DNA of 13,060 bases from Lentisphaeria bacterium. Lineage in GTDB: Bacteria > Verrucomicrobiota > Lentisphaeria > Oligosphaerales > Lenti-02. The position numbers and the translations under genes are program-made. Within the stretch, counting starts at the first letter, position 1. The number at the start of each line of letters is the position of its first letter. Below the pieces are notes generated by a model. The model saw only the letters and a program-made list of their open reading frames with translations. It searched no databases and was not told the origin of the DNA. The stretch lies in the NCBI GenBank assembly GCA_023145395.1, contig JAGLDW010000346.1, positions 1-13,060 on the forward strand, given 5' to 3'. Positions 7,482-13,060 of this stretch are shown piece by piece.

Positions 7482-9407
7482 ATGGGTGCTCTGCTTCTGG
7501 CATTTTTGGAGCTGATCTTTGTGATGGTCGTGCTTATGCTGTTTCACAGCATTCGCAAGACGGTCGGGTCGGCTTCATTCTATGTGAGCCTTGGCATGTT
7601 TTTCGTGCTGGGGCAGATTGTCACTGCCACCGGTTTGATGGTGAACCCCGAGTTGGCCGGCTTCGAGGTGGATCTCGGAAACACCATGCTTCTCTCCCCT
7701 GTTCTCGCTTGTCTCTTGATCGTCTATGTCGTTGATGGGACGCAGGAGGCGCAGCGGCTCATCCTGGCATTCCTCACCCTCCTTTTTGGATATTTCTATC
7801 TGGCCAACATACTGGCTAGTCATTTCGGGTGGGTGAGCGACATGGCTGCTGCCGACGAATCGACAGCCTACCTGCCAACTATTTTTCTGCGAAGTCGGAG
7901 AGCTATACTTGCCTCCTTCGCCGCCCATGCTGTGGACTTCTTCGTCATACCCATCCTTTTTCAGAGCTTGCACAATCGCCGCTGCCGACTCTTTTTCGCG
8001 GTGGTGGGAACCTTGGTGATCACGCAGTTGTTCGATTCGTTTGTGTACCAACTTTGCGCCTATCCCGGGATGACTGGTTGGTGGCAGGTCTTGCGTCGAA
8101 CCTATCTCGCGCGTGCGACTGCCATCGTGCTGCTGGGAGGGATGACGAGTGTGTACATCCACCTTTCGGGCACGGACGAGCCCGGCGCGCGCGGACCCTT
8201 CGATATCATTCTCGATTTTTTCGTGGGCTACGGCAAGGCTCGCGAGCTTGAGAGGTACATTCGCGAGTGGGAGGGGCGCTACAGCGTCGTTGTGCAGCAG
8301 AGCACCGAGTTCATCTTTATCCTGGATGAGGAGGGGAAGGTTCTCAATGCGAATCGCGCGGCCGTCTCTGGTTTGACCCTGCCCGTAGGAGGAACTGGGA
8401 TTATTCTGCCCAAGATGGCGTGTACGAACGGTGAACTATGCGATTGGGGGCAGCTCTGGGGGCGCCTCCAGGCCGAGTCGTCGGAAGGCTCGCTCGCGGT
8501 CCACCAGGAATGGCATGTGGAGCGCCCCGGCGATGGTGCTGAACTGATCTTGGACGTGGTGGTTTCCTCGGCTCTGCTCAACAAGGAATCCGTGGCGGTG
8601 GTCATCGCGCGCGATGTCACGGAAAGGCGTCGATTGGAGGACGAACGCGGAGTGCTCCAGAACCAGCTGATCCATAGCCAGAGAATGGAGGCTGTGGGGC
8701 AACTGGCTGGGGGAGTGGCCCACGATTTCAACAATATGCTGCACACGATTCACTGCAGCGTGGAGCGATTGGCGAGACATCTGGAGCTTTCGTCGGAGAG
8801 TCGGGCCATCGTGGGCAATATCGAACAGGCTACCAGCCGGGCCACGGCGCTGACTCAGCAACTCCTCGGATTCGCCCGCAAGGGAAAATACCAGGCCACG
8901 CGAGTCGAACTCGGTGACATTGTCACAAAGACACACACGCTGTTCGCGCCGGTGACGGCGAAAGCCGTTCGCCTGAAAACCATTGTCGCGCCCGGGCATA
9001 TGGTGATCAATGCCGATGTGACGCAGTTGCAGCAAGTGTTCATGAACATCCTGCTAAACGCCCACGACGCGGTTCGTGTCCGTGGAGAGGAGGCGAAAAT
9101 TGTGTTTCGTGTGGAGGCGGTCGCCCACTATACGCCGGGGTGGGATGTGCGTCCCGACATGAAGGACGTCAATCCAGAGGATTTTGTCTGCGTGCGCATC
9201 AGAGACAATGGGGACGGAATCCCAGATAGCGTGCTAAGCAATATATTCGACCCGTTCTTCACCACCAAGGAGGTGGGTAAGGGCACGGGAATGGGGTTGG
9301 CCATGGCATATGGCTGCATTAGCAATCACCATGGCTGGATCCATGTGGAAACCAAAAACGGCGAGGGAACGGAATTCTTCATTTTCCTCCCGCGTGCGAG
9401 TGACTAG
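7482..9407 (+). CDS. Membrane sensor histidine kinase with VUT-like N-terminal domain
   Basis: Senses a signal at the membrane, autophosphorylates on histidine and should pass the phosphate to a response regulator. Numbered from 7482 (641 residues), about seven membrane segments lie at roughly 2-21, 32-52, 67-85, 91-114, 139-161, 168-190 and 207-226. A PAS-like domain follows (about 264-385, beginning VVVQQSTEFIFILDEEGKVL). The HisKA H-box is RMEAVGQLAGGVAHDFNN with phospho-acceptor His414. The ATPase domain carries the N-box Asn526 (NILLNAHDAV), G1 DNGDG at 575-579, F-box FDPFF from 589 and G2 GTGMGLA from 601. All catalytic boxes are intact. The HDFNN H-box is the form common in kinases of the NtrB/hybrid class, but no receiver domain follows, and no response regulator gene is in the window. 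The membrane domain resembles VUT/YhhQ queuosine-precursor transporters in pattern (ARRxxxASxxA...D and Q/xFDS near 139-185). That is inference. Confidence 0.93.
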   Translation: MGALLLAFLELIFVMVVLMLFHSIRKTVGSASFYVSLGMFFVLGQIVTATGLMVNPELAGFEVDLGNTMLLSPVLACLLIVYVVDGTQEAQRLILAFLTLLFGYFYLANILASHFGWVSDMAAADESTAYLPTIFLRSRRAILASFAAHAVDFFVIPILFQSLHNRRCRLFFAVVGTLVITQLFDSFVYQLCAYPGMTGWWQVLRRTYLARATAIVLLGGMTSVYIHLSGTDEPGARGPFDIILDFFVGYGKARELERYIREWEGRYSVVVQQSTEFIFILDEEGKVLNANRAAVSGLTLPVGGTGIILPKMACTNGELCDWGQLWGRLQAESSEGSLAVHQEWHVERPGDGAELILDVVVSSALLNKESVAVVIARDVTERRRLEDERGVLQNQLIHSQRMEAVGQLAGGVAHDFNNMLHTIHCSVERLARHLELSSESRAIVGNIEQATSRATALTQQLLGFARKGKYQATRVELGDIVTKTHTLFAPVTAKAVRLKTIVAPGHMVINADVTQLQQVFMNILLNAHDAVRVRGEEAKIVFRVEAVAHYTPGWDVRPDMKDVNPEDFVCVRIRDNGDGIPDSVLSNIFDPFFTTKEVGKGTGMGLAMAYGCISNHHGWIHVETKNGEGTEFFIFLPRASD

Positions 9408-9479
9408 TCTCTCGAGACCCTCCACAAAAAGCCTCGCGTCGCCAGCGGTGCCGGCGTAGGAAACAAGCAGGAGTTTAGC

Positions 9480-10622
9480 ATGAGCGTTTTACTGAAAAAC
9501 GGTCGATTGATCTCTCCGGGTTTTGACCTGAATGTGGCGGGTATCGAAATCGAGGGGGCGCGGATCAAGGCGGTGTATCCCGCTGGTGCCGATCTGCCCG
9601 CGTCGGATGCCGTGATCGACCTTGGTGGCAACATGGTCATGCCGGGCTTCGTCGATATCCATTTTCATGGGGGGATGGGGCACGAGGTCACGGATGCGTC
9701 GCCGGAGGGCATTCGCAAAGTTGCCGAGGCCAAGCTTTGCGAAGGTGTGACTTCCATGTGTCCCACTACGCTCACCCTGCCTGAGGAGCAACTCGGGGAG
9801 ACCCTTCGCTGTTTGGCCGCCTATGGCAAGGAGCCGGAGTTCGCCAAGTTCGTGGGTGCTCATTTGGAGGGCCCCTACATCAACTGTGACTGCATCGGCG
9901 CCCAGAACCCGGCCTATGTGCGCGCTCCGGACATTGCCGAAGTCCGGCGGCTCAAGACCCAGGCGAATATCGCGATTGTCTCCTTCGCAGTGGAGGTGGA
10001 AGGCGGGATCGATTTCACAGAGCAACTGGTGTCGGAGGGAATAACGGCCTCCTGCGGACACACCGCCGCGACCTACGCACAGCTTGCCGAAGCCAAAGCG
10101 CGGGGGCTGACCCACCTGACCCATTTCTGCAACCAGATGACCAAACTGCACCACCGGGAGATCGGCTGCGTGGGTGGGGGACTCTATGATGATGATCTGA
10201 TGCTGGAGATCATCTGTGACAAAATTCATCTCTGTCCGGACATGATCCGCCTGATCTTCAAGCTCAAAGGGTGCGACGGCCTCATGCTGATCACCGATGC
10301 CATGTCCGCGACGGGGCTCGAGGACGGAGACTACAGTCTTGGCGGGCTGAGCGTGGTGGTGGCGGACGGTGCCGCGCGCCTCTCGTCCAACGGCGCCCTG
10401 GCGGGCAGCACACTCGCGTTCAATGATGCGCTGAGGAATGTGTACGAGGAGACGGGGCTGCCACTGTCGGAACTTGTGAAGACCTGCAGCTACAACCAGG
10501 CGGTCTCCCTCGGCCTCGAGGGAATCGGGCGACTGGAACCCGGTTGGACGGCGGACATCGTGGTGCTGGACGATGCGTTCACTCCCGTCGCGGTCTTTGT
10601 GGATGGGCAGCGGCGCATCTGA
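9480..10622 (+). CDS. nagA: N-acetylglucosamine-6-phosphate deacetylase (NagA family)
   Basis: Hydrolyses the N-acetyl group of N-acetylglucosamine-6-phosphate, or a related amino-sugar phosphate, to give glucosamine-6-phosphate and acetate in the cytoplasm. It feeds amino-sugar breakdown and cell-wall recycling. At 380 residues it matches the family (about 382 in E. coli). Amidohydrolase motifs are complete: VMPGFVDIHFHG with His61 and His63, HLEGPYI with metal ligand Glu130, SCGH with His194, THLTHFCNQM with His215, and catalytic Asp273 in LITDAMSATG. Phosphate- and sugar-binding Arg226 (HHREIG) and His250 are present. Two pocket segments differ from the usual form: GAQ at 140-142 where GxH is usual, and NQM where NAM is usual. 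The start ATG has CAGGAG at 9468-9473. The stop codon directly touches the start of dxs. No nagB or PTS gene is next to it. Confidence 0.92.
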   Translation: MSVLLKNGRLISPGFDLNVAGIEIEGARIKAVYPAGADLPASDAVIDLGGNMVMPGFVDIHFHGGMGHEVTDASPEGIRKVAEAKLCEGVTSMCPTTLTLPEEQLGETLRCLAAYGKEPEFAKFVGAHLEGPYINCDCIGAQNPAYVRAPDIAEVRRLKTQANIAIVSFAVEVEGGIDFTEQLVSEGITASCGHTAATYAQLAEAKARGLTHLTHFCNQMTKLHHREIGCVGGGLYDDDLMLEIICDKIHLCPDMIRLIFKLKGCDGLMLITDAMSATGLEDGDYSLGGLSVVVADGAARLSSNGALAGSTLAFNDALRNVYEETGLPLSELVKTCSYNQAVSLGLEGIGRLEPGWTADIVVLDDAFTPVAVFVDGQRRI

Positions 10623-12509
10623 ATGGAAGACACAATACTCGCCACTATCGACTCTCCTTGTGACCTTGGGCGCCTTGCCCCCGAGGCGCTTGAGCTTCTG
10701 GCAGCAGAGATACGCGACGAACTGTTGCGAATCGTGTCCCGCCAGGGAGGGCATCTCGCCTCCAGCCTTGGTGTGGTCGAGTTGACCATCGCGCTTCTCC
10801 GCACTTTCTCCGTCCCGGAGGACCGGATTGTCTGGGACACGGGGCATCAGGCGTACGTGCACAAGTTGTTGACCGGGCGGCGTGAGTTGATGGGCTCTCT
10901 GCGTGGAGACGATGGCTGCTGTGGCTTCCTGAATCGAGACGAGAGCGAATACGACGCGTTTGGCGCGGGGCATGCTGGCACGGCCATTTCGGCTGCCTTG
11001 GGAATGGCGGCGGCCCGGGACCACCTGGGTAGAGACAACCGAGTGGTTGCCGTGGTTGGTGACGGTGCTCTCGCTTGCGGCAGCTCCCTGGAGGGGTTGA
11101 ACAACGTCGTGGAGGCCAGCGACGACTTCGTCCTTGTCCTGAATGACAACCGGATGTCGATTTCACCCAATGTCGGCGCCTTGTCACAGTATTTGACCCG
11201 CGTGATCGCGAACGAGCGCTACAACCGTTGGCGCCAGCGTCTGTCGGACGCAGTGCGGCGCATTCCCAAGTATGGGGCGACACTGCGGCGAATGATCAAA
11301 CGCCTGGAGGAAGCAGCCAAGAGCGTGGTGCTTCCGGGTGTCTTGTTCGAGGAGTTTGGACTGCGCTATATCGGGCCGCTGGACGGGCACAATCTTCCCC
11401 AGCTTCTGAAGACGTTCCGTGTCGTGCGCAGGCTCAAGGGTCCCATCGTTGTCCATGTGATGACCGAGAAGGGGCATGGCTACCAGCATGCCGAGAACTC
11501 CCCCGAAGTCTTCCATGGAACGGGTGGATTCGATGTGGAGTCGGGCATGTGTCTGGCTTCTGGCACTGAGCCCAAGACCAGTTTTTCCGACGAGTTTGGG
11601 CAGATTCTCTGCGACTTGGCGTCTGAAGACGAGCGCATTCACGCGATCACCGCCGGCATGTGCGGAGGAACGGGGCTGAAATGCTTCAAGGATCAGTTCG
11701 GAACCCGTTTCCATGATGTGGGCATCGCCGAGGAGCATGCGGTTGTGTTTGCGGCTGGCATGGCGACGGAGGGGTTGCGTCCGGTCGTCGCTCTGTATGC
11801 CACCTTCATGCAGCGCGCTCTGGACTACGTGTTCCACGATGTCTGTCTGCAGCGGCTTCCCGTCGTGTTCTGTCTGGACCGGGCGGGGATCGTGCCCGAC
11901 GGTCCGACCCACCACGGCATATTGGACTTGGCCTTCTGGCGCGCCCTTCCAGGGCTGGCGGTGCTGCAGCCCGCCGATGCATCGGATTTGAAAACCATGC
12001 TCGCCATGGCGGTGGAAAGAGGCGAACCTGCGGTGATTCGCTATCCCAGAGGCAGTGCGGCCACGCTTGATCTGCCAGAGCGTGCTCCCCTCGAATGGGG
12101 GCGTGCCGAGCAACTTCGCGAGGGGGCCGATGTGGCGTTGTGGGGAGTGGGGCGCGAGGTGGTCAGCGCGCTGGAAGTGGCGGATCGCCTGGCGGACCGC
12201 GGCATTGCCGCCTCTGTCGTGAACACGCGTTTCTTCCTGCCCTTTGACCAGGAGGCCATGCGGACGCACTTGGACCGTATGCCGGTTGTGGTGATCGAGG
12301 ATCACTGCAAGGAGGGCGGATTTGGCAGCCTGGTGAGAGACACCTTTGCCGATCTTCCGGGAGCCCGTGTGCTCTCTCTAGGCTGGCCAAGAGAGGTGAT
12401 TCCGTGGGGCACTGTCCCTGGAATTCGGGCAAAATACAGTATGGATGTCAGTGCTCTCTGCGACACCGTGGAGACGTTTGTGCGCGGAGATGAAAGATGT
12501 TCGGATTGA
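10623..12509 (+). CDS. dxs: 1-deoxy-D-xylulose-5-phosphate synthase
   Basis: Joins pyruvate and glyceraldehyde-3-phosphate with thiamine diphosphate to make 1-deoxyxylulose-5-phosphate, the first step of the MEP isoprenoid pathway and a precursor for thiamine and pyridoxal. At 628 residues it has family length. Landmarks: GGHLASSLG near the N-terminus, WDTGHQAYVHKLLTGR with His75, GHAGTAIS with His117, the thiamine motif from GDG at 146-148 to NDN at 174-176, YIGPLDGHN, DVGIAEEHAV with catalytic Glu370, DRAGIVPDGPTHHG, and YPRG. Differences from the usual sequence are HAGT for HSST, AEEH for AEQH, and one residue fewer in the RAG-DGPTHHG loop. The substrate and cofactor residues are otherwise kept, so an active enzyme is likely. 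ATG follows the nagA TGA with no gap and no clear ribosome site, so translation is probably coupled to nagA. Its frequent neighbours ispA and xseB are absent. Confidence 0.93.
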   Translation: MEDTILATIDSPCDLGRLAPEALELLAAEIRDELLRIVSRQGGHLASSLGVVELTIALLRTFSVPEDRIVWDTGHQAYVHKLLTGRRELMGSLRGDDGCCGFLNRDESEYDAFGAGHAGTAISAALGMAAARDHLGRDNRVVAVVGDGALACGSSLEGLNNVVEASDDFVLVLNDNRMSISPNVGALSQYLTRVIANERYNRWRQRLSDAVRRIPKYGATLRRMIKRLEEAAKSVVLPGVLFEEFGLRYIGPLDGHNLPQLLKTFRVVRRLKGPIVVHVMTEKGHGYQHAENSPEVFHGTGGFDVESGMCLASGTEPKTSFSDEFGQILCDLASEDERIHAITAGMCGGTGLKCFKDQFGTRFHDVGIAEEHAVVFAAGMATEGLRPVVALYATFMQRALDYVFHDVCLQRLPVVFCLDRAGIVPDGPTHHGILDLAFWRALPGLAVLQPADASDLKTMLAMAVERGEPAVIRYPRGSAATLDLPERAPLEWGRAEQLREGADVALWGVGREVVSALEVADRLADRGIAASVVNTRFFLPFDQEAMRTHLDRMPVVVIEDHCKEGGFGSLVRDTFADLPGARVLSLGWPREVIPWGTVPGIRAKYSMDVSALCDTVETFVRGDERCSD

Positions 12510-12531
12510 GCACGCATTCGGGAGCGGGGTA

Positions 12532-12624
12532 GTGTCAAGTAGAAAGTAAATGGCCATGCCCAAAGGACGTGTGGTTTCTCATTTTGCAGTGAAAATTGTC
12601 TGACGGGGTTCGCTTTCTTGACAC
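12532..12624. repeat. 93-base inverted-repeat element, possible MITE or IS remnant
   Basis: The gap after dxs contains a segment bounded by GTGTCAAGTAGAAAG (12532-12546) and CTTTCTTGACAC (12613-12624). These pair over 12 bases if a three-base GTA insertion in the left arm is skipped; the outer GTGTCAAG/CTTGACAC pair over eight bases without a gap. The interior is AT-richer than the genes and holds two smaller palindromes: ATGGCCAT (12550-12557) and ATTTT/AAAAT (12581-12596, six-base loop). The ends resemble the TGTCAA-type termini of some insertion sequences. I see no clear target-site duplication, and no transposase is present. A folded leader or transcript end is an alternative reading. Confidence 0.4.
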
Positions 12625-12640
12625 AGTCGCGCGTCGGATA

Positions 12641-12646
12641 AAGGAG
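12641..12646 (+). promoter_or_regulatory. Ribosome binding site for the ABC ATPase
   Basis: AAGGAG lies seven bases before the ATG at 12654 and sets the start of the partial ABC-transporter gene. A TTGACA at 12618-12623, inside the right arm of the inverted repeat, looks like a promoter -35 box. The best -10 candidate (GATAAA at 12637) is only 13 bases away, too close for a normal promoter. Confidence 0.75.
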
Positions 12647-12653
12647 AGAGAGC

Positions 12654-13060
12654 ATGGCATTGGTGGAGGTTGCCAATCTGCGTGTCTGCTACGGACGCAC
12701 TGTGGCGGTCGATGACATCTCGTTCTCCATCCCAGCGGGTGAGATCTTTGGCTTCATCGGTCCGAACGGCGCGGGCAAGACGTCCACGATGAAGGTGCTG
12801 GCGACGCTCATACCCCCGGCCAGCGGGAGTGTGACGATCGACGGACACCGAGTCACCCGCGACCCCTACGCCATTCGGCGCGTCACTGGTTTCATGGCGG
12901 ACAACCTTGGAGTCTACGAGGATCTCACCGTTGTGGAGTACCTGCACTTTTTCGCGGCAGCGTATCGCATTGTCGGGGAGCCGAGGCATGCCGTTGTGCG
13001 TGATGTTCTCGCGCTTACCGATCTGGATGACAAGAAGAATGCGAAAGTCGATTCCCTGTC
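12654..13060 (+). CDS. ABC transporter ATP-binding protein (partial, cut by window end)
   Basis: The first 135 codons of an ABC ATPase, beginning MALVEVANLRVCYGRTVAVDD. The Walker A motif is intact as GPNGAGKTST (about residues 36-45). The Q-loop region reads GFMADNLGVYEDLTVVEYL. In place of the usual glutamine it carries the ADNxGVYEDLT form seen in CcmA/NatA-like ATPases that work with ABC-2 type permeases for export. The sequence ends at VDSLS, just where the LSxGxxQ signature begins, so Walker B and the H-loop lie outside. The expected next gene is an ABC-2 permease. It starts 144 bases after dxs, beyond the inverted-repeat element, so it probably belongs to a new transcription unit. The substrate cannot be told from this part. 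Confidence 0.93.
   Translation, partial: MALVEVANLRVCYGRTVAVDDISFSIPAGEIFGFIGPNGAGKTSTMKVLATLIPPASGSVTIDGHRVTRDPYAIRRVTGFMADNLGVYEDLTVVEYLHFFAAAYRIVGEPRHAVVRDVLALTDLDDKKNAKVDSL

Noticed and set aside
9407..9418. GTCTCTCGAGAC palindrome after the kinase stop codon as a terminator or operator
   Set aside because: It has only a five-base stem with a two-base loop and no T-tract; chance is likely.
9489..11024. Long open frame on the minus strand (over 500 codons)
   Set aside because: It is antisense to nagA and the start of dxs, both of which have complete catalytic motifs; composition is that of a shadow frame.
10623..12509. Transketolase or pyruvate dehydrogenase E1 instead of DXS
   Set aside because: The GDG-to-NDN spacing, NDNxMSISPNVGAL segment, YIGPLDGHN and DGPTHHG are specific to DXS.
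12618..12642. Sigma-70 promoter from TTGACA (12618) and GATAAA (12637)
   Set aside because: The spacing is 13 bases where about 17 is needed, and the TTGACA is explained as part of the inverted repeat.

Overview
This is a gene-dense, GC-rich bacterial chromosomal window in which every supported gene lies on the + strand. It holds seven complete protein genes that run end to end, one gene (def) whose start is near the left edge, and one gene cut by the right edge. The proteins suggest a Gram-negative-type bacterium outside the well-studied phyla. The isoleucyl-tRNA synthetase is the long eukaryote-like (type 2) form. The membrane proteins are poorly conserved, and gene neighbours such as nagA next to dxs do not match standard proteobacterial or firmicute operons. 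A member of the PVC group (Kiritimatiellota, Lentisphaerae or similar) is my guess, at low confidence.

Left part (1-2260): peptide deformylase (def) is followed at short gaps by two membrane proteins. One resembles DUF1189, with one N-terminal and three C-terminal membrane segments around an extracytoplasmic domain. The other is an unrecognised 200-residue protein with N-terminal membrane segments and a small C-terminal domain. The short gaps (37 and 24 bases) suggest one transcript. Middle (2341-5499): ileS, encoding a 1052-residue enzyme with intact synthetic and editing motifs.

Centre (5559-9407): the least ordinary part. First comes a 611-residue protein with an FmdB-like zinc ribbon, a long Lys/Glu/Ala coiled coil with 43-residue internal repeats, a membrane hairpin and a lysine-rich repetitive tail. 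Next comes a membrane histidine kinase whose multi-pass N-terminal sensor looks like a distant relative of the VUT/YhhQ queuosine-precursor transporter family. No response regulator is encoded in the window.

Right part (9480-13060): nagA (amino-sugar-6-phosphate deacetylase with one substrate-site substitution) is joined stop-to-start with dxs (first enzyme of the MEP isoprenoid pathway). A 144-base gap follows, containing a 93-base AT-richer segment bounded by imperfect inverted repeats, possibly a MITE or insertion-sequence remnant. The window ends inside an ABC-transporter ATPase gene.

Most genes here are housekeeping: N-terminal protein processing, tRNA charging, amino-sugar catabolism and isoprenoid synthesis. 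I see no phage, CRISPR, defence or secondary-metabolite locus, and no RNA genes. The leads worth following are the zinc-ribbon/coiled-coil membrane protein, the VUT-like sensor kinase, the long G-tracts inside the coiled-coil gene, and the small inverted-repeat element.
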